This document shows positions 9,502-18,005 of a stretch of 64,000 nt of DNA, piece after piece. The position numbers and the translations under genes were made by a program. Position 1 is the stretch's first letter. Every line of letters starts with the position of its first letter. Source of the DNA: Pigmentibacter ruber (GTDB lineage Bacteria > Bdellovibrionota_B > Oligoflexia > Silvanigrellales > Silvanigrellaceae); NCBI RefSeq assembly GCF_009792895.1, contig NZ_WSSC01000001.1, positions 1,302,001-1,366,000 of the forward strand, written 5' to 3'. The notes beneath the pieces were generated by a model. The model did no database searches, was not told where the DNA came from, and saw only the letters and a program-made list of their open reading frames with translations.

Positions 9502-10683
9502 ATGGAAAACGTTTTGCGCTATCTTGAATTTATTTCAAGATATAATGAAAATATTTCAAATGAATTTATTAGAAATAATATTAAAAACAATTCATCTGAA
9601 ATAAAACATACAAATAAGTTCTACTTTAGGGGTCAGAGTAATTACTCATGGAAATTAATTCCAAGTATATTCAGAGAAGAATGTATTAATTATGATGAGA
9701 CAAAGCTAATTAAAAGTGCTCTCAAATATAAATATTCGTATTTAGATATTGAAGATATAGATTCAAATATAATTCTTCAAAAAATTTTGGAATTGCAACA
9801 CTATCATATGCCAACACGACTTCTTGATTGGAGTGAAAATCCTCTAATAGCATTATTTTTTGCTGCATGTAATGATTATAATAAAGATGGAGCTATATTT
9901 CTATTATTTAATCCACAAATAAAGGGAACTGAAAAACTATCTAAATTAAATGATTTTAATTTTAGAATAAAATTAAAAATTTCAATTATGGATAATAAAA
10001 ATAATATTTTTAAAGAATTAGATAATGAATATAATAATGTCAAAGAAATGTTTAATTATAGTGTTACAGAAATAGAAAAAATTAATATGCAAGAAATAAA
10101 TATTAAAAATAGTGAAATTAATAGATTGGGAAAAGAAATTATGCGACAAAGAAAAATAGGGATTAGATCTATTAATAAAAATTTAACTATACCATTAACT
10201 GACTTTATAACTGATCGTGGAGGCGTTTTTTCATTAAATGACGAGAGAGAAATATTAATAGAGATTAAAAAGAGGCTTTCATTTATTTATAAATTAAATG
10301 AAGCAAGTATCATAAAATATAGAGAAACCGATAGGGGTAAAAACCAATCGTCAATTTTTACAATACATTTTGGGAAAATTATTGACAATAAAACTATAAT
10401 ACCATATGATTTTTTTGAATTAAATAAAAGAATTGAAAAAGATAATAATAAATCAGAGAGCCGATTACATCAGTGGAATGGATCAAATTTATATGTTACA
10501 AAAATTCTGCTGCATAAAGAAGATAAAGCTAAGATTATCTTTGAACTTAGGAGATATTTTGGTATTCATGAGGCTTTTATTTACCCAGATGATAAAAAAA
10601 GAAAATTTGATTATCTTTATCAAGAATTTAGTTGCAGTGATTACAATATTAATAAAGAATTAAACTACTTTAGTAACTTCTGA
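9502..10683 (+). CDS. FRG-domain protein
   Basis: A 393-residue protein with an N-terminal FRG domain: FYFRGQSNYSWKLIPSIFRE (near residues 40-60) and LQHYHMPTRLLDWSENPL (near 98-115), followed by hydrophobic IALFFAA. FRG domains are named for the Phe-Arg-Gly motif, occur in many bacterial and phage proteins, and have no settled biochemical role. After the domain comes a Lys/Asn/Glu-rich middle (about 160-230) and a C-terminal alpha/beta region (IFELRRYFGIHEAFIYPDD) that resembles the end of other FRG proteins. No signal or membrane segment, so probably cytoplasmic. AGGAAAA precedes the ATG. It is monocistronic, flanked by about 1 kb and 0.6 kb of non-coding DNA, which fits an acquired gene, but composition does not differ clearly from neighbours. 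Confidence 0.85.
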   Translation: MENVLRYLEFISRYNENISNEFIRNNIKNNSSEIKHTNKFYFRGQSNYSWKLIPSIFREECINYDETKLIKSALKYKYSYLDIEDIDSNIILQKILELQHYHMPTRLLDWSENPLIALFFAACNDYNKDGAIFLLFNPQIKGTEKLSKLNDFNFRIKLKISIMDNKNNIFKELDNEYNNVKEMFNYSVTEIEKINMQEINIKNSEINRLGKEIMRQRKIGIRSINKNLTIPLTDFITDRGGVFSLNDEREILIEIKKRLSFIYKLNEASIIKYRETDRGKNQSSIFTIHFGKIIDNKTIIPYDFFELNKRIEKDNNKSESRLHQWNGSNLYVTKILLHKEDKAKIIFELRRYFGIHEAFIYPDDKKRKFDYLYQEFSCSDYNINKELNYFSNF

Positions 10684-10813
10684 ATAAAGTAGATAAAAAA
10701 GTAAGTATTATAACTAAATTTAATAACTCATTTTAAATTTATCAAAAAAAAAATATAAGATATGGAGTACGACTGAACTCCATAAAACTAATAACTGGAA
10801 ATTTTAAAATATG

Positions 10814-10847
10814 AAAGCTAATTTAACTGTTTAAAAGAATTAGCTTT
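10814..10847 (+). terminator. Probable terminator of the FRG gene
   Basis: AAAGCTAATT at 10814-10823 pairs with AATTAGCTTT at 10838-10847, followed by TTAATAATTA. It lies 130 bases after the FRG stop codon. Confidence 0.5.
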
Positions 10848-11105
10848 TAATAATTAGTATTTGTTTTAATGAGAGAAATCTACGGATGATAATAAATAAA
10901 AATAAAATTTAATATTTATCATATATTTTCTTTCTCTTCATCTTGAATGATTTAATATTGATTTTTCTTTTTTTACAACTCTCCAATCACTGAATCAGAA
11001 GGAATATTAGGTGAATCAACAATAGAAATTTCTTTTTAAGTATTCTTAATAAATAGGTGAATTTGATTTATCTAATTGCTTCGATTAAGGACACCTAAAA
11101 ATTTA

Positions 11106-11137
11106 AAATTAGTAATTTCTAGATAAATTACTAATTT
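11106..11137. repeat. 13-bp perfect inverted repeat
   Basis: Arms 11106-11118 and 11125-11137 are exact complements with loop CTAGAT. It lies 180 bases past the stop of the minus-strand KGG gene, so it may be that gene's terminator or a symmetric one. Confidence 0.55.
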
Positions 11138-11317
11138 CAAATCCTACATCTAAGAACATAATTATTAGAATTTTCGAAAAATTCATCTTTTTATCTCAAG
11201 TAAAGTGTGGGGAAATTTTTTTTTCAATTTTAAAAATAAGTGCCTACAATTCATAAAATTAAAAGCAATTTATCTTTTAATAATGAGAGGATTTTTTTAA
11301 GCTGTTTTTATAAAATT

Positions 11318-11566
11318 CTAATCCTCACTATAAATTGGCTCTCTAATTTTTTTTATTCTTAATTGAGCACTTTTAAGGCCAATTTGTCGATAAAATTCTT
11401 TACCATGAATGTGCGATGTTAATTTGCCGCCTTTACGTGCAATTTCTTCCGCCGACATTGGTCTATAATTATCGCTATTTTTCCTCAAAAATTTATTATT
11501 TATTTTTTCAGAATAAGCTTTTTTATTACTAAAATTATTGCTCTGAGACTGTATTTTATAAGACAT
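11318..11566 (-). CDS. Small KGG-motif stress protein
   Basis: An 82-residue hydrophilic protein. Residues 38-66 read SAEEIARKGGKLTSHIHGKE then FYRQIGLKSAQL, a clear single KGG unit (general stress protein GsiB/con-10/YciG type: E-RKGG, H-G-EFY--IG-KG). The second KGG is altered to LKS. The N-terminal 35 residues are Asn/Ser/Lys-rich and look disordered. Such proteins are linked to stress and desiccation, with no known enzymatic activity. It is a paralog of the genes at 16092-16550 and 25701-25970. It stands alone on the minus strand between two long gaps. The upstream CGGAGAA gives a plausible ribosome binding site. Confidence 0.8.
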   Translation of the reverse strand: MSYKIQSQSNNFSNKKAYSEKINNKFLRKNSDNYRPMSAEEIARKGGKLTSHIHGKEFYRQIGLKSAQLRIKKIREPIYSED

Positions 11567-12708
11567 AACAAGTTCTCCGATATAAATATATTATTTGAAG
11601 GTATTAGAATTGAATTAATTTAATAGAATAATCTTACTGAAGTGACTTTGATATCAAAACACATCATCAAATTAACAATAATAATTAATTATTCAAATTA
11701 TTTTTACTATAAACTTTTTTTAAATTAATAAAATTAGTAAAATCTTAATCTTAAAAATCAATAGAGAAAAAAATTATTTCAAATAATGTTTTTTCACAAT
11801 TATATAGCTGTAAATTTTCAAAATTTTTACTGAATGCATAACACTACTTAATGTTTTAACTTCAAGATTCCATAAAAATAACTTTTTTATTTCATTACTG
11901 AATTATTGAAAATTCAAAAATTTAAGTGTAATTGAATAGTTGTTTATATTCTAAAGATAATCGCTTTGGTATATAAAATTCTCCATAGACGTATAAAGAA
12001 AATTTATAGTATCTAACTCAAATTTTTTCAATTGCTATGAAAGTTCTTATTTTATTGCTATTCTTAAAATTTAAATTAATATTTTTAACTATACCATTTA
12101 TATTAAATAGATATTTTTTTATAAAAATTATTTATATCTTATTTTAAATTAAAGTTTTATTTATAAGCAAATTAAATACTTTCATGCAATGTAACTATTG
12201 TGATTAAATTTTTTAAAGATATTAATTATTTTGTGAGCTTTTTTGAGATTAGATTATTTTTGAGATTTGATTTTTGCTTATTACAGCATCATATTCAGAT
12301 TAATTTATTTGATACGTTAGACGAAGCTAAAAATTTTTTATTTGCATCAGTTTAACTGAAATGATTTTTAAGATTTTATTTAATAAATTCATATTATTGT
12401 GTTTAGGTAACATTTTTTATCAAAAATATTTGTTAAAAATTTAATTTTATGATAAAGGAACATGCTAGATAGAATTATCTATCTAAAGTAGTGATTTATG
12501 GTACTATAGATCGGGAAAACGGAAAACAATACTTCTAAAATAAAAATTGGTTATTTTAAGTTTCTTATCTATTTTTTTACTATTACTAAATTAATTACGA
12601 AGTATCAAAAAAATTATATACATCAAACTTAATATAAATTTAATAAAATAATTAATTTTTTTATAAAAAAATTAATTGTAAAAAAATTGAATAGAAAGAA
12701 AATTTTTT
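11567..12708. other. Long AT-rich gap upstream of the phytochrome operon
   Basis: About 1.14 kb with no credible gene. A perfect 8-bp stem with four-base loop (TAGATAGA-ATTA-TCTATCTA) is at 12466-12485, about 225 bases before the phytochrome start, and may be a regulatory dyad. The divergent promoters of the KGG gene and the phytochrome operon must lie here. Confidence 0.45.
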
Positions 12709-14265
12709 ATGAGTATAATTATTAAAAATAATTATGAATATTGCGAAAAACTAGAAGTTAATTTAACTAATATATTCCAATCAGACGCCGTATTAATAGG
12801 AATAAATTTAGTGATAGGGAAAATATTATTTGCTTCTGAGAGCTATTATAATTTATTTAGCTTTGAGATATATGGCAAAGATATTGAAAATGTTTTTAGC
12901 CAAAGATCAATACAAAAATTAACAAATTTTTCTAGTAAATTTAAATTATATAATAATAAGTCAAGAGTTCTTGTAAACTTAGAAATTTACTTAAAAAACT
13001 ATCTAGTTAATATACCTTCTTTTATGTTTTTCTCAGGGTCTGTTTTATGTATTGAGTTTCAAAGTAACTTTGACAGACTTAATTATTGTTTTGACGAAAT
13101 AAATTACCAAGAAATACTTCAATATATAACAGAATCAAAAGATAGTATAAATGTATTAAGCAATAATCTATGCAAATATATTTCTGAAGTAACAGGCTTT
13201 GAAAGGACCTATTTTTGTGAATTTTTGCAAAATAATCATGGAATTATCAAGGCAAATTATTTTTCTAATGGGTTAGAAAGTATTATAAATCATCATTATC
13301 CAGCTACTGATCTTCCCATGTCAGTAAGAGAGATATACATAAAAAATAAGTTTAGAATAATTTACAACGTTGATTATATTCCAGTACCAATTAAAGGTTG
13401 CAATAATAAGATTGATTTAACATATTCTATTTTTAGAGATATATCTTCTATACATCTTGATTACTTAAGAAATATGAGCCTAAAATCATCTTCCTCATTT
13501 TCTATTGTAATTGATGGTAAGCTTAAAGGACTGATTGGATCTCATTCTAAAAATAAGAACTATACTCCAATTGAAGTTTTACCTAAAATTCAACTATTAG
13601 TTGATGCTCTTTCAGTTAGAATAAAACAACTTAGAAATAATATTATAAGAAAGATAGAAATTGAGCATAAATCATCTATAGATGATTTTGTGTTATCATA
13701 TGAAAAATCTCAATGTAATTTTGAGAAAATGTCTAATAAAAATTTTGAAATATTAAAAGAAATATTTAATGCAAATTTATTGTTCTATAGATTTAATAAT
13801 AAATCGGAAACAAACTCTTTAATTCCAACAGAATTTATAGATGAAGTACTTAAAAAATTAAAAAAATATAAAATTAGAAATATTTATGTTTTTGATAGTT
13901 TGGTTACATTTAATCCAATATTTTATAAATGGTCAAAATCTGTTGGAGCTGGGATTCTCGTTATTAATTTAAGTAATGATTTATCAAATTTTATAGTTTT
14001 AATAAGAAAAGAAGAGAGCCAGACTTTAAAATGGAGTGGAAACCCAGATGAATTAGACCTTTTTTTGGAAGATGAGAAGATAATAAATCCTAGAAGATCA
14101 TTTAATACATGGCTACAAGATATAAATCATAAGTGTAAACAATGGACTATGAAGGATTATGAAATTGCCCTAAAACTGCATAGTCAACTAATTTTAACTC
14201 GTTCAAATTTTTTGAATCATATTCAAATGAATAAGGAAATTAAATTTTTTGAAACTTTAAACTAG
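12709..14265 (+). CDS. Bacteriophytochrome photosensory module without output domain
   Basis: A 518-residue PAS-GAF-PHY protein. The N-terminal Cys12 in YCEKLEVNLTNIFQSDAVL matches the biliverdin-binding Cys and the C-E-I-IQ-HG-L pattern of bacterial phytochromes. The GAF domain has HHYPATDLPMSVREIYIKNK near residue 195 (PASDIP motif with the conserved Asp), VDYIPVPI, SSIHLDYLRNM near 247 with the chromophore-contacting His, and LIGSHS near 272. The PHY tongue is visible as WSGNPDE near 442 and NPRRSF near 460. The chain ends about 45 residues later on the exit helix, so no histidine kinase, GGDEF or HTH domain is present. It probably senses red/far-red light in the cytoplasm and must signal by protein contact. 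The heme oxygenase gene follows 39 bases downstream and would supply biliverdin. The upstream A/G-rich ribosome site is weak. Confidence 0.9.
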   Translation: MSIIIKNNYEYCEKLEVNLTNIFQSDAVLIGINLVIGKILFASESYYNLFSFEIYGKDIENVFSQRSIQKLTNFSSKFKLYNNKSRVLVNLEIYLKNYLVNIPSFMFFSGSVLCIEFQSNFDRLNYCFDEINYQEILQYITESKDSINVLSNNLCKYISEVTGFERTYFCEFLQNNHGIIKANYFSNGLESIINHHYPATDLPMSVREIYIKNKFRIIYNVDYIPVPIKGCNNKIDLTYSIFRDISSIHLDYLRNMSLKSSSSFSIVIDGKLKGLIGSHSKNKNYTPIEVLPKIQLLVDALSVRIKQLRNNIIRKIEIEHKSSIDDFVLSYEKSQCNFEKMSNKNFEILKEIFNANLLFYRFNNKSETNSLIPTEFIDEVLKKLKKYKIRNIYVFDSLVTFNPIFYKWSKSVGAGILVINLSNDLSNFIVLIRKEESQTLKWSGNPDELDLFLEDEKIINPRRSFNTWLQDINHKCKQWTMKDYEIALKLHSQLILTRSNFLNHIQMNKEIKFFETLN

Positions 14266-14304
14266 AAAAATATGATAATAGTAATTTAAAAAGAGGTAGT
14301 GTAA

Positions 14305-14901
14305 ATGGCTCAAAATGAGTATTCATTAAGTTTTCATGAATTGTTAAAATTAGAAACTTCAAAAATTCATAAGGAAATCGATTTTTTTGTGAAAATTAAT
14401 ACTCCCAAGCCTTCGATAAGTGATTATATAGATTATATTGTTGTGATGTACAAAGTAATCGCTCCTTTAGAGAAAATTTCTTTAAAATTTATTGAATCTG
14501 AAAGTTCTTTCCCAAAGGTGACTAAAAAAAATAAAACAGAAAGCTTAATACTAGATTTAAAAAATCTTGAAATTGATTTAAATAAAATTAATTTTTCTAT
14601 ATTTTTTCCTGAAGTTAAATCCTTTGAAGAGGTCTTAGGATGTTTATATGTAGTAGAAGGATCTTCCATTGGATCTCAAATTATTTATAAGAAGCTTTAT
14701 TCGCTTTATGGGGAAGAATTAAAAAATAAGATGAATTATTTAAGTGAAATAGGAAGAGATTCTTTTAAAAATTGGATTTTTTTTATTGAATATTTAGAAA
14801 ACTATGTAACATCTTTTCCTGATAAAAAAAATATTATAATAAAATCCGCAATAGATACATTTAATTGCTTTAAAATTGAATTCAAAAATGTAATTACATA
14901 G
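14305..14901 (+). CDS. Heme oxygenase, biliverdin-forming (BphO-like)
   Basis: A 198-residue all-helical protein of the bacteriophytochrome-associated heme oxygenase family. The proximal heme ligand is His22 in LKLETSKIHKEID, and the distal helix appears as GCLYVVEGSSIGSQII, matching the YV-EGS--GG pattern with one Gly replaced by Ser. The reaction converts heme with oxygen and electrons to biliverdin, CO and ferrous iron. Its position directly behind the phytochrome with a good AGAGGTAG ribosome site strongly suggests co-transcription for chromophore supply; iron release is a side effect. No signal peptide, so cytoplasmic. Length is normal for the family. Confidence 0.87.
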   Translation: MAQNEYSLSFHELLKLETSKIHKEIDFFVKINTPKPSISDYIDYIVVMYKVIAPLEKISLKFIESESSFPKVTKKNKTESLILDLKNLEIDLNKINFSIFFPEVKSFEEVLGCLYVVEGSSIGSQIIYKKLYSLYGEELKNKMNYLSEIGRDSFKNWIFFIEYLENYVTSFPDKKNIIIKSAIDTFNCFKIEFKNVIT

Positions 14902-15242
14902 TACTAATATGAATTATAATAAAAATTACCCGTCGTAATAAAAAACCTTTAATTCTCAAAATTTCTATGGAAAATATTTACAATATGATGAACAAAAGCT
15001 TATTAAGAGGAGCTCAAAATTATAACTCATTTGCAAAGTTGGGGAATTGAAGCATATCAGGATTGTTAATTACTAGTTATTAATAAAGAACTGTAAGACA
15101 AGCAAATAATTTTAAATGAAAATAATAAGCTTATATAAGAGAATTGCTCCTTTTTTTATTGCTTCCAAAATAGTTTTGTTCCTACATAAACGGTAAAAAT
15201 TAATTACAATTCTTATCAATACTTAAATGTTTTAAATCAATT
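14902..15242. other. Convergent intergenic region
   Basis: 341 bases between the heme oxygenase and the minus-strand SemiSWEET gene. No open frame and no strong hairpin found by eye. Confidence 0.4.
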
Positions 15243-15503
15243 TTAGGAATACATGTAAATTCCTGATAAAACTAATATTGTACCAAATGCACCAAATAAA
15301 TTTGCTACTATAAGGGGAGTATTTTTTAGATAAAAACCATAGTAAGCCCAGCCTGCAAGGGCAAGTAGACTTATTAAAAATGCATTTAGAGACACTGCAT
15401 CAGCAGACTTCAGTTCAAATATTTTAAACGCTTGAACGTAAAACATTGTATTACCAAAAAGACCAATTGCCATAACCAGAAAATCAATAGTTTTTCTATT
15501 CAT
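15243..15503 (-). CDS. SemiSWEET-type sugar transporter
   Basis: An 86-residue protein with one triple-helix bundle. The pattern GNTMFYVQAFKIFELKSAD, then VSLNAFLISLLALAGWAYYG, then TPLIVANLFGAFGTILVL matches bacterial SemiSWEETs (PQ-loop/MtN3 superfamily): the KS-D--S segment between helices 1 and 2, W-YG after helix 2, and the conserved Asn in helix 3. SemiSWEETs work as dimers and let sugars move down their gradient across the inner membrane. AAAGGA is eight bases upstream of the ATG. It stands alone, so regulation and substrate are unknown. Confidence 0.9.
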   Translation of the reverse strand: MNRKTIDFLVMAIGLFGNTMFYVQAFKIFELKSADAVSLNAFLISLLALAGWAYYGFYLKNTPLIVANLFGAFGTILVLSGIYMYS

Positions 15504-15719
15504 TTAAATATCCTTTATGTGGTTAGTGTAAGGTATAAGCTTTGTGCGGCTTTGATAAATTTTTTTATCTTTTTAAATAAAATGTTTATATAATAAATAA
15601 ATAACGATATTTTAATTAATAAATTTAACATAGAATTAATTACTCCAATTTTAATTTAGATTTTAAAATATTTAATATTATTAGAAAATTATAACTTGAT
15701 TCTATTTATCTTAGAGAAA

Positions 15720-15748
15720 GAAAAGTTAACTTATAAAGTTAACTTTTC
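15720..15748. repeat. 13-bp perfect inverted repeat containing GTTAAC
   Basis: GAAAAGTTAACTT at 15720-15732 and AAGTTAACTTTTC at 15736-15748 with a three-base loop. It lies in the divergent region between the SemiSWEET and KGG genes, so it terminates neither. A paired operator or an unannotated transcript are possible. Confidence 0.6.
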
Positions 15749-15974
15749 TAATCATGATTCTAATTTATAAAAAAATCAAGCTTAACTTTATTTTTGAAAT
15801 TTAAATTATTAAAAAATATTTATTCTAGTATTTTTGATTTTAAATAAATGTTTATATACTAATATTCTTTGATATTTGAATAATATAATTCGTAGATATC
15901 AAAGCATTATTTAAATAATTTGAATTTTTCTACTTCGAAAAGTTTACTTATATAAACTAAAATGTTAACTATAA

Positions 15975-16003
15975 GAGGCAGATTCCTATTTTGAATCTGC
16001 CTC
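15975..16003. repeat. G+C-rich 11-bp hairpin upstream of the KGG gene
   Basis: GAGGCAGATTC at 15975-15985 pairs exactly with GAATCTGCCTC at 15993-16003 (loop CTATTTT). It is one of the more G+C-rich structures in the gap and lies just upstream of a TATAAT hexamer. A terminator shape without a following T-run. Confidence 0.6.
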
Positions 16004-16091
16004 ACCTATAATATACTGTTTAGTTAACGTTTATTTTCTATTAATACCGAAATAATTATAAAATAAAATATCTAATAAAGGAGTGCATTTT

Positions 16092-16550
16092 ATGACAAAT
16101 AACAGCCAGTCTTCCCAAAATACATATAACAATAAAGAGCGGGAAGGATCTCATTCAGATCATAAATCAAATACGTCACAAAGTGATAACAGTGACGGAA
16201 AAGAAAGTAATAGAGAGTGGACTGCTGAGGAAATGGGTCGAAAAGGCGGAGAAACGACAGCTGCTACACACGGTAGAGAGTTTTTTCAAGAAATAGGCCA
16301 TAAAGGCGGTGAGGTTCGTGCGGAACATATGCGAGAAGCAAAAGCTGCAAAAGAACGTGAAGAAGAAAATAACAATCGATCAAGCCAAAACGGGCAATAC
16401 GATCGTAGTTCAAAAAATGATCGTGCATTAAAAAATGACAGCAATGAAAGGAGAGAACGTAACGACAATAGTGATAGGAGAGAACGTAACGACAATAACG
16501 ATAGGAGAGAACGTAACGACAATAGTGATAGGAGAGAACGTAATTACTAG
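16092..16550 (+). CDS. KGG-repeat stress protein with tandem Arg-rich tail
   Basis: A 152-residue very hydrophilic protein. After an Asn/Ser-rich head comes a full KGG unit (EEMGRKGGETTAATHGREFF, then QEIGHKGGEVRAEHM), the GsiB/con-10/YciG general stress motif. The tail is Lys/Glu-rich and then ends in 9-residue repeats RRERNDNSD, RRERNDNND, RRERNDNSD and a partial RRERNY, encoded by 27-bp DNA repeats. The Arg/Asp/Asn tail is probably disordered and could bind RNA or DNA (inference). The ATG at 16092 is chosen because AAAGGAG ends at 16084; the GTG at 16083 lies inside that ribosome site. Paralogs: 11318-11566 and 25701-25970. Confidence 0.85.
   Translation: MTNNSQSSQNTYNNKEREGSHSDHKSNTSQSDNSDGKESNREWTAEEMGRKGGETTAATHGREFFQEIGHKGGEVRAEHMREAKAAKEREEENNNRSSQNGQYDRSSKNDRALKNDSNERRERNDNSDRRERNDNNDRRERNDNSDRRERNY
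16449..16544 (+). repeat. 27-bp tandem repeat, 3.5 copies, in the KGG gene
   Basis: Units start at 16449, 16476, 16503 and 16530 (last one partial). Units 1 and 3 are identical; unit 2 differs in two bases. The unit is a multiple of three, so copy number can change without a frameshift. Confidence 0.9.
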
Positions 16551-16853
16551 AAGGGAGACTTAATATGAATTAATTAATTGCTAAAATTTTTAAGAAGATT
16601 TACTTATCCTTTGTCCGAATATTAAATTAAAATTATTTGACCTTAAATTTGCAGAAAAGGTATCTATATAAGCTTCTAACCAGATGAAGGGCTAATAAAA
16701 TTTTATATGAAACAGAATTAAGCTGTCTTCTTTTCTTTTTAAAATGTCAATTTATTAATAATATATCAATGCTTGGCTTAAAAATTAAGTTAATTATTTT
16801 AAGATATATTTTGATAATGTAAGATTAATAAAAACATATATGGGAGAATAAAA
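16551..16853. other. Intergenic region
   Basis: 303 bases downstream of the KGG gene. No gene or strong hairpin recognised. Confidence 0.35.
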
Positions 16854-17048
16854 ATGAGAAAGATTTTAGAATTTGAAAATTGGAAACGTTTTTTAATATC
16901 TAAAAATGATAATGAGGTTATTTCCTTTAAAAATAATATCCACATTGAAGATCAAGTCATTCAAAATGAAAAGGGTGAAATTTGTATCATAGAAAAAGGA
17001 ACAGAAGAAAAAATGACAGAAAGTTTGAGATTTCTCTTTTTTCCTTAG
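16854..17048 (+). CDS. Small hypothetical protein
   Basis: A 64-residue charged protein (MRKILEFENWKRFLISKNDN..., ending LRFLFFP) with a good GGGAGAATAAAA ribosome site directly before the ATG. No membrane helix, signal or recognised motif. It lies between the KGG gene and the one-helix membrane protein gene in the same direction, so it may belong to the stress group, but its function is unknown. Confidence 0.5.
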   Translation: MRKILEFENWKRFLISKNDNEVISFKNNIHIEDQVIQNEKGEICIIEKGTEEKMTESLRFLFFP

Positions 17049-17223
17049 CTTTGAGTATAAAATTAATAAATAAAGGTAGGGCTTTAATATTGTTTTCCTG
17101 AACTTCAAAAAAGAATATTGACATGTATTCAAGATATTATAAAAGTTAAAGAAAATTTCATTATTTGTTACATAATTAAAATAATCAATGATTAAAAATG
17201 AATAAATTTAGAAAGGGTAAAAA

Positions 17224-17430
17224 ATGAATGGTGTTTTAATAGGGTTATGCTTGACGACTGTATCTTATGTTTTAATATCAAAACTAATCGATAAAAAAGA
17301 TTCTTTAATACGCTCATATATTGATTCTTCTGCAGAAAATATAAAGAATTATTTGGATAAATTTATCAAAGAAAAAGAATCAAATACGAACGTTGGAGAT
17401 AAAAAAAATAAATTATTGCAAGGAGGTTAA
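17224..17430 (+). CDS. Small one-helix membrane protein, paralog of 23974-24231
   Basis: A 68-residue protein with an N-terminal membrane helix (MNGVLIGLCLTTVSYVLISK) and an amphipathic Lys/Glu-rich helix (ENIKNYLDKFIKEKES), ending in KKNKLLQGG. It aligns throughout with the minus-strand protein at 23974-24231: the GV-IG-C-T-VSYV-ISKLI pattern and the KNKLL/KNKFF tail are shared. Resembles YtxH-like stress membrane proteins in size and layout only. AAAGGG precedes the ATG. Probably inner-membrane anchored with a cytoplasmic tail. Confidence 0.65.
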   Translation: MNGVLIGLCLTTVSYVLISKLIDKKDSLIRSYIDSSAENIKNYLDKFIKEKESNTNVGDKKNKLLQGG

Positions 17431-17511
17431 ATACATTTTTTAAAATTAAGGTAGGATTAAATTATAAGAAATATAAATTATAAAATTCAACTAAATATGA
17501 GATGAAATATT

Positions 17512-17991
17512 ATGACTTCTTCAGCTGAAAATACTATTAATGATCACGTCCTCGTCTATTGTAGACCAGAACTTCTTTATAAGTTCTGGCTTAATTTAGA
17601 AAATTTACCTCTTTTTATGGAGCACCTAAAAGAGGTCAGAAAAAAAGATGAATTAAATTCTACATGGACAGCGAAAGCTCCTTTAGGGGCATCTGTATCT
17701 TGGGAGGCAACCATTATGGAAAAAGTACCAAATGAGAAAATTGTTTGGCAATCACTCCCAAATTCAGACGTTTATAATTATGGAAGAGTGTCTTTCAAAT
17801 ATGCTATTATTTGCGAAGATCCTCTTCCAATTTATGCTACCTTATTAGAAGTTTTTATTCTTTACAAACCGCCGCTCGGAACTCTGGGAGAAAAAATAAG
17901 TTCTTTTTTTGGTGAAAATCCAAAACAGCAGATTTCAATTGATTTGAAAAGTCTCAAAGAAGGAATCGAAAACAATAAATATATGGTTTGA
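17512..17991 (+). CDS. SRPBCC (cyclase/dehydrase) family protein
   Basis: A 159-residue soluble protein of the polyketide cyclase/dehydrase-like SRPBCC family. Typical signatures are FWLNLENLPLFMEHLKEV (residues about 22-40), then TWTAKAPLGASVSWEA, IMEKVPNEKIVWQSLP and a GRVSFKYA strand. This subtype is common in bacterial stress clusters, often with small membrane proteins and hemerythrins; the ligand is unknown. It follows the one-helix membrane protein by 81 bases in the same direction. Its last codons form one arm of a terminator hairpin shared with the convergent neighbour. Confidence 0.8.
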   Translation: MTSSAENTINDHVLVYCRPELLYKFWLNLENLPLFMEHLKEVRKKDELNSTWTAKAPLGASVSWEATIMEKVPNEKIVWQSLPNSDVYNYGRVSFKYAIICEDPLPIYATLLEVFILYKPPLGTLGEKISSFFGENPKQQISIDLKSLKEGIENNKYMV

Positions 17992-18000
17992 TTCCTTCTT
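17957..18000. terminator. Terminator overlapping the 3' end of the SRPBCC gene
   Basis: AAGAAGGAATC at 17957-17967, inside the coding region, pairs with GATTCCTTCTT at 17990-18000, which spans the stop codon. It lies between convergent genes and could serve both. Confidence 0.5.
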
Positions 18001-18005
18001 GCTCC

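Larger units (their letters stand above)
10684..11317. other. Intergenic region with several hairpins
   Basis: No gene seen. It holds a small hairpin at 10772-10793 (ATGGAGT/ACTCCAT), the stronger one at 10814-10847 and a perfect 13-bp inverted repeat at 11106-11137. The convergent genes on either side make termination the simplest role. Confidence 0.5.
15504..16091. other. Divergent intergenic region with two strong hairpins
   Basis: 588 bases without a gene. It carries the inverted repeats at 15720-15748 and 15975-16003. The second is followed at once by TATAAT (16007-16012), about 80 bases before the KGG gene. No well-spaced -35 accompanies this -10, so an alternative sigma factor is possible. 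Confidence 0.45.

Noticed and set aside
16286-16522. Minus-strand frame rich in Leu/Ser repeats
   Set aside because: It is the antisense of the tandem repeat in the KGG gene, so its repetitive translation is a by-product.
17118-17143. TTGACA with TATAAA upstream of the one-helix membrane protein gene
   Set aside because: Spacer is only 14 bases; kept out as too weak although the location is reasonable.
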